Shown here: positions 54,172 to 62,600 of the stretch, piece after piece
Layout: every line of letters begins with the position of its first letter
How positions within the stretch are numbered: position 1 is the stretch's first letter
Source: Mycobacterium gastri
GTDB taxonomy: Bacteria; Actinomycetota; Actinomycetes; Mycobacteriales; Mycobacteriaceae
Direction: 5' to 3'
Length of the DNA stretch: 64,000 nt
Assembly (NCBI RefSeq): GCF_002102175.1
Contig: NZ_LQOX01000082.1
Span: forward strand, 1-64,000
Made by a program: the position numbers and the translations under genes
Notes under the pieces: generated by a model
Told to the model about the DNA's origin: nothing
What the model saw: the letters and a program-made list of their open reading frames with translations, nothing else
Databases searched by the model: none

Positions 54172-54767
54172 CCGCAGAGGAAACGTCGGTCGAGGAGACT
54201 GCGGAGGCCGACTCGGCCTTACCCAGCGACGACGACCGGCCAGCACGGCCGAAGCGCCGCGCCGGCTGGCTGAGCAAGCTGTCGTCGGGCAAGGTGATCG
54301 CTGCCCTGATGGCGTTGCTGGTGGTGGCCTCGGTGGCGCTGCTGGCAGGACTGTATTTCTTCTCCTACCGACCCGACCGCGAAGTCGATGACCAGGCCGC
54401 CAAGTCGGCGGTCGCGGCGGCTACCGACGGCACCATCGCCATCCTGTCGTATTCTCCGGATACTCTGGACCGCGATTTCTCTTCTGCGAGGTCACATCTG
54501 ACCGGCGACTTCTTGTCGTATTACGACCAGTTCACCCAACAGATCGTCGCACCGGCGGCCAAGCAGAAGTCGGTCAAGACGAGCGCGGTGGTGCTTCGCG
54601 CCGCCGTATCCGAATTGCATCCGGATTCGGCCGTCGTGCTGGTGTTCGTCAACCAAAGCACCCGGAGTGCCGACCGGCCGGAGCCGACGTTGACGTCCAG
54701 CAGCGTCATGGTCAAGCTGACCAAAGCCGACGGGAACTGGCTCATCTCATCGTTCGATCCGGTGTAG
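54168..54767 (+). CDS. Mce-associated membrane protein (short type)
   Basis: 199 residues: hydrophilic N-terminus, transmembrane segment ([23 protein letters not shown]), then [35 protein letters not shown] and [12 protein letters not shown], matching the short Mam at 37887-38438 over its whole extracytoplasmic part. Together with the preceding gene it is a second Mam pair about 16 kb beyond the mce operon, perhaps an alternative accessory set. Confidence 0.86.
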   Translation: MTAEETSVEETAEADSALPSDDDRPARPKRRAGWLSKLSSGKVIAALMALLVVASVALLAGLYFFSYRPDREVDDQAAKSAVAAATDGTIAILSYSPDTLDRDFSSARSHLTGDFLSYYDQFTQQIVAPAAKQKSVKTSAVVLRAAVSELHPDSAVVLVFVNQSTRSADRPEPTLTSSSVMVKLTKADGNWLISSFDPV

Positions 54768-54808
54768 GTCCGGTAGATCGGGGGTCTGCGGGTGACGGGA
54801 CTACGACC

Positions 54809-55441
54809 ATGACCAACGACATCCATTCGATGGTGATCGCCTCCGACTACCGGGTCCCGGATCCGAGCCGGGTGTGGCCGCTGCTGCAGCGCAAGAAGTC
54901 GGCGCTGGCCGCTATCGGAGCCCACCATGTGCTGGTCTATACCTCGACCTACGACTACGGCCGCGTCCTGGTGATGATCGGAGTGCACAGCCGCGAACCG
55001 ATCGTGGAGCTGTTGCGCTCCCGGGTCTTCTTCGAATGGTTCGACGCGGCGGGCGTCGAGGACATCCCGGCGGTTTTCGCCGGCGAGATCGTGGACAGGT
55101 TCATTGCCGAAGCTCCGGCTGCGGGGGCCGCCGGCCGGGCCCCGGGGGTCGTGGTAGCCGGGATCGCGTCGGTGGACGACGTGTCGACGCTGACCGCCGA
55201 GGTCGGCCTGGCGATGGCGCGGTTCACCGCCGCCGGCATCCGAAAGACATGGGTCTTCCAGGCTTTCGACGACGATCACGAGGTCCTGATTCTGCAGGAA
55301 TTCCCGGACGAAGAGCGCGCCCTGGAGTGGATCGACCATCCCGATGCCGCGGCCCAATGGATGAGCCGCGCCGGAGTCGGTGCCTACCCACCGCTGTTCG
55401 TCGGCCGGCTTTCGGAGATGACGCGGATCGAGACGGATTGA
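54809..55441 (+). CDS. Conserved hypothetical protein, possible double ferredoxin-like (dimeric barrel) fold
   Basis: 210 residues. The N-terminal half (HHVLVYTSTYDYGRVLVMIGVH, then LLRSRVFFEWFDAAGVED) and the C-terminal half (RKTWVFQAFDDDHEVLILQEF, then EERALEWIDHPDAAAQWMSRAGV) have the same order of strand, strand and helix. This suggests two tandem alpha/beta-barrel (ABM/EthD-like) repeats. No catalytic motif recognised and no signal peptide. Lies between the Mam pair and the Bfd-like gene; its link to either is unclear. Confidence 0.65.
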   Translation: MTNDIHSMVIASDYRVPDPSRVWPLLQRKKSALAAIGAHHVLVYTSTYDYGRVLVMIGVHSREPIVELLRSRVFFEWFDAAGVEDIPAVFAGEIVDRFIAEAPAAGAAGRAPGVVVAGIASVDDVSTLTAEVGLAMARFTAAGIRKTWVFQAFDDDHEVLILQEFPDEERALEWIDHPDAAAQWMSRAGVGAYPPLFVGRLSEMTRIETD

Positions 55442-55453
55442 GCGGATCGCTCG

Positions 55454-55639
55454 ATGTATGTCTGCCTGTGTAACGGCGTCACCAGCCAGATGGTGGCCGA
55501 GGCCGTTGCTGCCGGCGCCTCGACGACCAAGGATGTCGCCCAGGCCTGTGGAGCGGGCGCCGATTGCGGACGTTGCCGGTGCACCATTCGCGCCATCCTT
55601 GATTCCATGGCTGCGCAGCGGTCACCGCACCGGTCCTGA
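55454..55639 (+). CDS. Bacterioferritin-associated ferredoxin-like [2Fe-2S] protein
   Basis: 61 residues: MYVCLCNGVTSQMVAEAV ... CGAGADCGRC, the four-Cys C-x-C ... C-x2-C pattern of the BFD domain. In other bacteria Bfd takes part in releasing iron from bacterioferritin; BFD domains also serve in nitrite reductases. No bacterioferritin gene is in view. It begins 12 bases after the hypothetical gene and ends one base before the convergent decarboxylase. Confidence 0.85.
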   Translation: MYVCLCNGVTSQMVAEAVAAGASTTKDVAQACGAGADCGRCRCTIRAILDSMAAQRSPHRS

Positions 55640-55640
55640 G

Positions 55641-57335
55641 TCAGCGGCGCGCGGTGCCGTCCGACGACGTGGGCGCGACGAGATCGCTGAGTAGGTGCGG
55701 TATTTCGAGCCGCGGCAGCACCGCCTCGACGAGCACCAAGCGGTCCCGGTGCGCCGCGGCCGCGGTGAGCGCGTCATCGAGTTCGCCATACGTCTGCGCC
55801 CGGAACGCCAGGTGATCGGCCACTCCCAGCGCGCTGGGGATGGCGGTCCAACTCCAGTTGACGATGTCGTTGTAGGGGGCCGTCTCGCCGTGTATCGCCC
55901 GTTCGATGGTGTACCCGTCGTTGTTGACCACCACGATGACCGGGGACAGGCCCTCGCGGGAGAAGTTGCCGATCTCCTGGACGGTCAGTTGGGCGGCCCC
56001 GTCGCCGATCAACAGCACCGTCCTGCGGTCACGATGGGCCACCGCGGCCCCGAGCGCCGCCGGTAGCGTGTAACCGATTGAGCCCCAAAGGGGTTGACCG
56101 ATGAAGGTGACGCCGTGCGGCAACCGGTGGTCTGCCATGCCGTAGAACGAGGTGCCCTGCTCGGCCAGCACCACGTTGCCGGGGGTGAGCGCGTCGTTGA
56201 CCCGGTCCCACAGCATCGGTTGGGTCAGCGGGTCGTCGCGCCTCGGCGTCGGCGCCGGCCGGTGGTCATCCGGAGCCGGCACGGGGGGTGAGCTTATCCC
56301 GCGCCCGGTCAGGATCTCGGCCAGTGCGCGCAGGGCGGCGCTCATCTCGAGCGGCGCGAACACCCGGCCGGCGACGGTGCTTTGGTATTGGCCGATGTCG
56401 ATGGTGCGCGCCGGGTCGATCCGCTGGCTGAAGAACCCGCTGACCATGTCGGTGAACACCACCCCGGCCGTCACCAGTACCGGCGCCTGCTCGATCGCCG
56501 CGCGTACCCGCTTCGCGCTGGCGGCTCCGGCATAGATGCCCAGAAAGTTGGGAGAGCTCTCGTCGAGCAGGCTCTTGCCCCACATCAGCGTGGCATGGGG
56601 CACCACGTCGGCGGCCAGCAACGCCTCCAGCTCGCCGACGGCCCGCAACCGATGGACCAGCAGGTCGGCGAGCACGGTGAGTTGGTGCTCGCCGATCAGT
56701 GCGGCGGCGGCTTCGGTGAACAGCGAGAGCGCGCGGGGGCTGGTGCCGCCGCCGTAGCGGGGTAGCGGGGCGCGGGGCGCTTCGGTGGGGAAGCGGGCTA
56801 CGTCGGTGGACAGCAGTAGGTATCCGGGCCGCTTCTGTTCCCGCACCTCACACAGTACCCGGTCGATCTCCCGGCATGCCGTTGCCGGCATGAGATTTGC
56901 TTGGGCGCAGGTGATTTCGCGGCTGATTCGAAGGAAGTGCTCGAAGTCCCCGTCGCCGAGCGAATGGTGCAGCGCCCGCCGGGTGCCCTGGGCGTCCTTG
57001 GAGGGGCCGCCGACGATGTGGACCACCGGCACATGCTCGGCGTAGCTGCCCGCGATGGCATTGGCCGCCGACAGTTCCCCGACACCGAATGTCGTTACCA
57101 CAGCTGACATTCCGCGCAAGCGCCCGTAGCCGTCGGCGGCATAGCCGGCGTTGAGCTCGTTGGCGTTGCCCACCCAGCGGATGGCCGGATGGGCCACGAT
57201 ATGGTCGAGGAACTCCAGGTTGTAGTCCCCGGGCACGCCGAAGATTTCGGAGACGCCGAGTTCGGCGAGGCGGTCCAGCAGATAGTCGCCGACGGTGTAC
57301 ACGGGTTCGTTGGGGCCAGCCGCACGATCGGTCAC
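55641..57335 (-). CDS. pdc: Thiamine-diphosphate alpha-keto acid decarboxylase (Rv0853c orthologue)
   Basis: 564 residues from GTG at 57335, the start that best matches the N-terminus of M. tuberculosis Rv0853c; an in-frame ATG at 57365 would add ten residues. ThDP enzyme with the N-terminal [13 protein letters not shown], Glu in [16 protein letters not shown], and the C-terminal GDG...NN motif ([11 protein letters not shown] ... NNDGYTIE). Known member decarboxylates branched-chain and aromatic 2-keto acids. First gene of the conserved block that marks the right border of the accessory island. Confidence 0.92.
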   Translation of the reverse strand: MTDRAAGPNEPVYTVGDYLLDRLAELGVSEIFGVPGDYNLEFLDHIVAHPAIRWVGNANELNAGYAADGYGRLRGMSAVVTTFGVGELSAANAIAGSYAEHVPVVHIVGGPSKDAQGTRRALHHSLGDGDFEHFLRISREITCAQANLMPATACREIDRVLCEVREQKRPGYLLLSTDVARFPTEAPRAPLPRYGGGTSPRALSLFTEAAAALIGEHQLTVLADLLVHRLRAVGELEALLAADVVPHATLMWGKSLLDESSPNFLGIYAGAASAKRVRAAIEQAPVLVTAGVVFTDMVSGFFSQRIDPARTIDIGQYQSTVAGRVFAPLEMSAALRALAEILTGRGISSPPVPAPDDHRPAPTPRRDDPLTQPMLWDRVNDALTPGNVVLAEQGTSFYGMADHRLPHGVTFIGQPLWGSIGYTLPAALGAAVAHRDRRTVLLIGDGAAQLTVQEIGNFSREGLSPVIVVVNNDGYTIERAIHGETAPYNDIVNWSWTAIPSALGVADHLAFRAQTYGELDDALTAAAAHRDRLVLVEAVLPRLEIPHLLSDLVAPTSSDGTARR

Positions 57336-57400
57336 GAAGACGACGGTACGCCCGGTCGAAACCATTCCGGCAAAGACGCGGTCGCGCTATCGTCGGCGCC

Positions 57401-57844
57401 ATGGCAGTCAAGGAATCCCGCGAAGTAGTCATCGAAGCAAGTCCCAAGGAGATCCTCGACGTGGTCGCCGACGTCGAGGCAATGCCCGAGTGGTCCGACA
57501 TTCATCAGAGCGCAGAAGTACTCGACCGCGACGAGGACGGCCGACCGCGGCGCGCTCGGATGAAAGTCAAGACCGCGGGGGTCACCGACGAGATCGTGCT
57601 GGCTTACACCTGGCGCGACGACGGCGTCACCTGGACGCAGGAAAGCGGGAAGGCGTCGCGCAACCAGGAAGGGAGCTACACGCTGACCACGGAGGGCGAG
57701 AAGACCCGGACGAAGTTCGACCTGGGGCTGGACCCGCTCGTGCCGCTGCCCGGCTTCATGGTCAAACGGGTCATGAAAGGGGTCATGGAGCTGAATACCG
57801 AGGGGCTGCGCAAGCGGGTGCTCAAGGTCAAGAAGGGCGGCTAG
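57401..57844 (+). CDS. SRPBCC (polyketide cyclase/START-like) protein, Rv0854-like
   Basis: 147 residues: MAVKESREVVIEASPKEILDVVADVEAMPEWSD, the standard SRPBCC opening with a hydrophobic ligand cavity, ending in a long helix (KRVMKGVMELNTEGLRKRVL). Probably binds a lipid or polyketide; no catalytic residues evident. Followed after five bases by the CoA-transferase/racemase far. Two paralogues follow far. Confidence 0.88.
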   Translation: MAVKESREVVIEASPKEILDVVADVEAMPEWSDIHQSAEVLDRDEDGRPRRARMKVKTAGVTDEIVLAYTWRDDGVTWTQESGKASRNQEGSYTLTTEGEKTRTKFDLGLDPLVPLPGFMVKRVMKGVMELNTEGLRKRVLKVKKGG

Positions 57845-57849
57845 TCACC

Positions 57850-58929
57850 GTGACCGGCGGGGGGCCCTTGGCCGGGGTGAAGGTCATCGAACTCGGCGGT
57901 ATCGGACCCGGCCCGCATGCCGGTATGGTGCTGGCCGACCTCGGTGCCGACGTGGTGCGGGTGCGCCGCCCCGGCGGGCTGACCATGCCGTCCGAGGACC
58001 GGGATCTGCTGCATCGCGGAAAGCGGATCGTGGACCTGGATGTCAAGGCCCAGCCGGGTGCGTTGCTGGCGCTGGCCGCCAAGGCCGATGTGCTGCTGGA
58101 CTGCTTTCGGCCCGGCACCTGCGAGCGGCTAGGCATCGGTCCCGACGACTGCGCGGTGGTCAATCCGCGACTGATCTTCGCGCGCATCACCGGCTGGGGA
58201 CAGGACGGGCCGCTGGCATCGACGGCCGGCCATGACATCAACTATCTGTCGCAGACCGGTGCGCTCTCGGCGATCGGCTACCGCGACCGGCCGCCGCTGC
58301 CGCCGCTGAACCTGGTCGCCGACTTCGGCGGCGGCTCCATGCTGGTGCTGCTGGGCATCGCGGCCGCGCTGTATGAGCGGGAGCGGTCGGGCAAGGGGCA
58401 GGTGATCGACGCCGCGATGGTCGACGGGGTCAGCGTGCTGGCCCAGATGATGTGGACCATGAAGGCAGTCGGGAGTTTGCGCGACGAACGTGAAGCGTTC
58501 CTGCTCGACGGCGGCGCCCCGTTCTACGGTTGCTATGAAACCGCCGACGGCAAATACCTGGCGGTGGGCGCCATCGAGCCGCAGTTCTTCGCGGCGCTGC
58601 TGGCGGGGCTCGGCTTGAGGGCCGACGACGTGCCCAACCAGCTCGACGTCGGCTCGTACCCGCGGATGCGCGAGATCTTCGCCGAGCGGTTCGCCGGCCG
58701 AACCCGCGACGAGTGGACCGAGGTCTTCGCCGGCACCGACGCGTGTGTGACCCCGGTGCTGACTTGGAGCGAAGCGGCCGGCAACGCCCACTTGAGAGCC
58801 CGGTCGACGGTGATCAACGTCCACGGTGTCGACCAGGCCGCGCCCGCGCCGCGCTTCTCGCGAACACCGGCCGGACCGGTCGCGCCGCCCCCGGCGGCAA
58901 CCACGCCGATCGACGAAATAAATTGGTAG
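57850..58929 (+). CDS. far: Fatty-acid-CoA racemase/CoA transferase family III (Rv0855 orthologue)
   Basis: 359 residues from GTG at 57850. VKVIELGGIGPGPHAGMVLADLGADVVRV, LHRGKRIVDLDVK, then TAGHDINYLSQTGAL with the His-Asp pair used by alpha-methylacyl-CoA racemases. Length and order match M. tuberculosis Far. Racemases of this type convert 2R to 2S methyl-branched acyl-CoAs so that they can be oxidised by FadE enzymes. Between SRPBCC genes. Confidence 0.93.
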   Translation: MTGGGPLAGVKVIELGGIGPGPHAGMVLADLGADVVRVRRPGGLTMPSEDRDLLHRGKRIVDLDVKAQPGALLALAAKADVLLDCFRPGTCERLGIGPDDCAVVNPRLIFARITGWGQDGPLASTAGHDINYLSQTGALSAIGYRDRPPLPPLNLVADFGGGSMLVLLGIAAALYERERSGKGQVIDAAMVDGVSVLAQMMWTMKAVGSLRDEREAFLLDGGAPFYGCYETADGKYLAVGAIEPQFFAALLAGLGLRADDVPNQLDVGSYPRMREIFAERFAGRTRDEWTEVFAGTDACVTPVLTWSEAAGNAHLRARSTVINVHGVDQAAPAPRFSRTPAGPVAPPPAATTPIDEINW

Positions 58930-58995
58930 TCACCTATTCTTTCGAATTGTCCCGAACCCGTCCGCGAGTATGGCGGCGTTGCTAGCTTGAGCTTG

Positions 58996-59451
58996 GTGGC
59001 CGTCAAAGCATCGCGGGAAATCATCATCGATGCGCCTCCGGAAGTGGTCATGGAGGCGCTGGCAGATGTGAGCGTGCTGACATCCTGGTCACCGCTGCAC
59101 AAACAGGTGGAAGTGATCGACTATTACCCGGACGGGCGCCCCCATCATGTGAAAGCCGTGGTCAAAATTCTGGGGCTGGTCGACAAGGAGATCCTGGAAT
59201 ACCACTGGGGCCCGGACTGGATGTGCTGGGATGCCGACCAGACTTTCCAGCAGCATGGGCAGCACATCGAGACCACCGTCAAGCCCGAAGGAGTCGACAT
59301 GTCACGGGTGCGGTTCGACATCACCGTCGAACCGGCCGGCCCGATTCCCGGTTTCATCGTCAAGCGGGCCAGCGAACACGTGCTGGATGCCGCGGCGAAG
59401 GGACTGACCGAACTGATCAGCGGCCGCAGCGACCGGGATCATCCGACATAG
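58996..59451 (+). CDS. SRPBCC protein, Rv0856-like
   Basis: 151 residues from GTG at 58996 (VAVKASREIIIDAPPEVVMEAL), chosen by alignment with the paralogue at 57401; TTG at 58987 is an alternative. EILEYHWGPDWMCWDADQTF and GFIVKRASEHVLDAAAKGL resemble the next gene closely. Lipid-binding START-like fold expected; function unknown. Confidence 0.85.
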   Translation: MAVKASREIIIDAPPEVVMEALADVSVLTSWSPLHKQVEVIDYYPDGRPHHVKAVVKILGLVDKEILEYHWGPDWMCWDADQTFQQHGQHIETTVKPEGVDMSRVRFDITVEPAGPIPGFIVKRASEHVLDAAAKGLTELISGRSDRDHPT

Positions 59452-59481
59452 TTCCGTTTCCGCCGCGCCGCATGCCGGCCG

Positions 59482-59943
59482 ATGGTTGCTAACTTGGTGG
59501 CAGTGGCTGTCCAAGCGTCGAGCGAAATCGTCATTGATGCGCCCCCTGAGGTGATCATGGAGGCGCTGGCCGACATGGACGCGGTGCCGTCGTGGTCGTC
59601 GGTGCACAAGCGGGTCGAGGTCGTCGACACCCATCCCGACGGTCGACCGCACCACGTGAAGGTCACCGTCAAAGTGACCGGCATCGTGGACACCCAACTG
59701 CTCGAATACCACTGGGGGCCGGACTGGATGGTCTGGGACGCAAACAAGACCGCTCAGCAACACGGGCAGCACGGCGAGTACAACCTGCGCCGCGAGGGGG
59801 AAGACAAGACCCGGGTGCGGTTCACCCTCACGGTGGAGCCGTCGGCGCCGCTGCCCGAGTTCTGGATTAAGCGGGCGCGCAAGAAAATCCTGTACGCCGC
59901 CCTGGAGGGACTGCGCAATCACGTTATGGGAAAGGCTGAGTAG
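59482..59943 (+). CDS. SRPBCC protein, Rv0857-like
   Basis: 153 residues from ATG at 59482; a GTG seven codons later gives the MAVQASSEIVI-type start shared with its paralogues and is possible. LLEYHWGPDWMVWDANKTAQQHGQHGEY is almost the same as in the preceding gene, so the two are a recent tandem duplication. Ends by overlapping (20 bases) the 3' end of the convergent aminotransferase. Confidence 0.86.
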   Translation: MVANLVAVAVQASSEIVIDAPPEVIMEALADMDAVPSWSSVHKRVEVVDTHPDGRPHHVKVTVKVTGIVDTQLLEYHWGPDWMVWDANKTAQQHGQHGEYNLRREGEDKTRVRFTLTVEPSAPLPEFWIKRARKKILYAALEGLRNHVMGKAE

Positions 59944-61114
59944 TCCCGCCACGCAGTGCGGCCAGTCGCCTGATCGCCTCGTCCAGGGTGTCGTCGCGTT
60001 TGCAGAAGGTGAAGCGCACCAAGTGATTCCACAGGTCGGCGTGCTGTGCCGCCGGATCGCAGAACGCCGACATCGGGATGGCGGCCACCCCCGCCTTTTC
60101 GGGCAGGGTCGCGCAGAATGCCGTGCTGTCGTGATAGCCCAGCGGCCGCGGGTCGGCGCACAAGAAGTAGGTGCCGTAGCTGTCGTGCACCTCGAAACCG
60201 ATCTCGGTCAATCCCGAGGCCAGCCGATCGCGTCTGGTCTGCAACGAACTGCGCAGGGCGGCCACCCAGTCGTCCTCGGTGTCCAGCGCAAGAGCCACCG
60301 CCGGCTGAAACGGCGCTCCGCCCACATAGGTCAAATACTGTTTGGCCGTGCGTACCCCGGCGATGAGTTGCGCAGGGCCACAGGCCCATCCGATCTTCCA
60401 GCCGGTGCAGTTGAACATCTTGGCCGCACTCGAGATCGTGACCGTCCGCTCGGCCATGCCGTCGAAGCCGGCCAGCGGCAAGTGATCATGGCCGTCAAAC
60501 ACCAAGTGCTCGTAAACCTCGTCGGTGATCACCAATAGATCTGCGGCCACTGCGATCTCGGCTATGGCCGCCAGCTCGGCCCGGCCCAGCACCGCGCCGG
60601 TCGGATTGTGCGGGGAGTTGATGATCAACGCCCTGGTGCGGGGCGTCACTGCGCGGCGCAGCGCGTCGGCGTCCAGAGCAAAGCCGCGGCCGTCGGCCAC
60701 CAGCGGTACGGAAACTCGATGTGCGCCGGCCATCGCCACGACCGGCGAGTAGGAGTCGTAGAACGGCTCGATCAGCAGTACCTCCGAGCCGGGCTCGACG
60801 AGGCCCAGCACGGACGCGGCAATGGCTTCGGTGGCCCCGACCGTGACCAGCACCTCGGTGTCCGGGTTGTACTCGATGCCGAAGTGCCGGCGGCGCTGGG
60901 CGGCGATAGCCTGCCGCAGGGCCGCGACGCCTATCCCCGGCGGATACTGGTTGACGCCGGCGGCGACGGCCTCTTGGGCGGCCTTGAGCATCGCCGGCGG
61001 CCCGTTCTCGTCGGGAAACCCCTGCCCGAGATTCACCGCGCCGACGCGTGCGGCCAGCGCCGACATCTCGGCGAACACCGTCGCCGCGTAGGGCTGCAGC
61101 CGCGACACCGTCAT
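59924..61114 (-). CDS. dapC: Class I aminotransferase, annotated DapC in M. tuberculosis (Rv0858c)
   Basis: 396 residues from ATG at 61114 (MTVSRLQPYAATVFAEMSALA). PLP enzyme: NLGQGFPDENGP, SPHNPTGAVL, and PLP Lys in TISSAAKMFNCTGWKIGW. DapC is N-succinyldiaminopimelate aminotransferase of lysine/peptidoglycan precursor synthesis; related enzymes are kynurenine and methionine aminotransferases, so the assignment leans on synteny with Rv0858c. The 3' end overlaps the SRPBCC gene. Confidence 0.9.
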   Translation of the reverse strand: MTVSRLQPYAATVFAEMSALAARVGAVNLGQGFPDENGPPAMLKAAQEAVAAGVNQYPPGIGVAALRQAIAAQRRRHFGIEYNPDTEVLVTVGATEAIAASVLGLVEPGSEVLLIEPFYDSYSPVVAMAGAHRVSVPLVADGRGFALDADALRRAVTPRTRALIINSPHNPTGAVLGRAELAAIAEIAVAADLLVITDEVYEHLVFDGHDHLPLAGFDGMAERTVTISSAAKMFNCTGWKIGWACGPAQLIAGVRTAKQYLTYVGGAPFQPAVALALDTEDDWVAALRSSLQTRRDRLASGLTEIGFEVHDSYGTYFLCADPRPLGYHDSTAFCATLPEKAGVAAIPMSAFCDPAAQHADLWNHLVRFTFCKRDDTLDEAIRRLAALRGGTTQPFP

Positions 61115-61282
61115 GGCAGACGAGCTTAGGCGCGACGATGATGCCGAACGGCGGTGCGACCGCTGACGGGCAGCCTCTATCGCACCTGCCACCTAGGCAC
61201 TGTTGGACCCATTGACCCCTATGTGGCCGGTGCGACATCTGCGGTGCACAATTTCCACAACTGCGCCGACCTGCAAACTCTT

Positions 61283-61302
61283 GGCCAACCAACAGGTTGG
61301 CC
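61283..61302. promoter_or_regulatory. Inverted repeat upstream of fadA (GGCCAACC-AACA-GGTTGGCC)
   Basis: Perfect 8-base arms with a 4-base centre, 81 bases before the fadA ATG and followed by AT-richer sequence (TGTTAGTGT). Either a repressor operator at the fadAB promoter or a hairpin in its leader. Confidence 0.6.
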
Positions 61303-61383
61303 GAGGACCCTGTTAGTGTTCCCCTACTGGACCTAGTCTTGAAGACGGATCTAGCCCCCCTTTCCCCCGAACAGGAAATCGAC

Positions 61384-62595
61384 ATGCCCGAAGAAGCCTT
61401 TATCTACGAGGCCATCCGCACCCCGCGTGGCAAGCAGAAGAACGGATCGTTGCACGAGGTCAAGCCCTTGAGCCTGGTCGTCGGCCTGATCGAGGAGCTG
61501 CGCAAGCGCAACCCCGACCTGGACGAGAACCTGATCAGCGACGTCATCCTGGGCTGCGTCTCACCCGTCGGTGACCAGGGTGGTGACATTGCCCGGGCCG
61601 CGGTGCTGGCGTCGGGCATGCCGGTCACCTCCGGCGGTGTGCAGCTCAACCGGTTCTGCGCTTCGGGCCTCGAGGCCGTCAACACCGCCGCGCAGAAGGT
61701 GCGCTCCGGGTGGGACGACCTGGTGCTGGCCGGCGGCGTCGAGTCCATGAGCCGGGTGCCGATGGGTTCCGACGGTGGCGCCATGGGCCTCGACCCGGAG
61801 ACCAACTACGACGTCATGTTCGTTCCGCAGGGCATCGGCGCCGACCTGATCGCCACCATCGAGGGCTTCTCCCGCGAAGACGTCGACCGCTACGCGTTGC
61901 GCAGCCAGGAGAAGGCCGCCGCCGCATGGTCGGGCGGCTACTTCGCCAAGTCGGTGGTTCCGGTCCGCGACCAGAACGGCCTGCTGATTCTCGACCACGA
62001 CGAGCACATGCGGCCCGACACCACCATGGAAGGTCTGGCCAAGCTGAAGCCCGCCTTCGAGGGCCTGGCGGCGATGGGCGGCTTCGACGACGTCGCGCTG
62101 CAGAAGTACCACTGGGTGGAGAAGATCAACCACGTCCACACCGGCGGGAACAGCTCCGGGATCGTTGACGGTGCCGCCCTGGTGATGATCGGCTCAGAAA
62201 AGGCGGGGGAGGCCGCCAATTTGACCCCGCGGGCCCGCATCGTGGCCACCGCCACCAGCGGCGCCGACCCGGTGATCATGCTGACTGGCCCCACCCCGGC
62301 CACCCTCAAGGTGCTTGACCGGGCCGGGCTGACCGTCGACGACATCGACCTATTCGAGCTCAATGAGGCGTTTGCCGCGGTGGTGCTGAAATTCCAGAAG
62401 GATCTGAACATCCCCGACGAGAAGCTCAACGTCAACGGCGGCGCCATCGCGATGGGCCACCCGCTGGGCGCTACCGGCGCGATGATCCTGGGCACTATGG
62501 TCGACGAATTGGAGCGCCGCAATGCCCGACGGGCGCTCGTCACGCTATGTATCGGCGGCGGCATGGGCGTCGCGACGGTTATCGAGAGGGTTTAA
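61384..62595 (+). CDS. fadA: Acetyl-CoA acyltransferase (thiolase) FadA, Rv0859 orthologue
   Basis: 403 residues from ATG at 61384 ([18 protein letters not shown]). Thiolase nucleophile Cys in [12 protein letters not shown], His in [18 protein letters not shown], second Cys in TLCIGGGMG. Beta subunit of the fatty-acid oxidation trifunctional complex with FadB. Five bases before fadB. Confidence 0.96.
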   Translation: MPEEAFIYEAIRTPRGKQKNGSLHEVKPLSLVVGLIEELRKRNPDLDENLISDVILGCVSPVGDQGGDIARAAVLASGMPVTSGGVQLNRFCASGLEAVNTAAQKVRSGWDDLVLAGGVESMSRVPMGSDGGAMGLDPETNYDVMFVPQGIGADLIATIEGFSREDVDRYALRSQEKAAAAWSGGYFAKSVVPVRDQNGLLILDHDEHMRPDTTMEGLAKLKPAFEGLAAMGGFDDVALQKYHWVEKINHVHTGGNSSGIVDGAALVMIGSEKAGEAANLTPRARIVATATSGADPVIMLTGPTPATLKVLDRAGLTVDDIDLFELNEAFAAVVLKFQKDLNIPDEKLNVNGGAIAMGHPLGATGAMILGTMVDELERRNARRALVTLCIGGGMGVATVIERV

Positions 62596-62600
62596 AAGTC

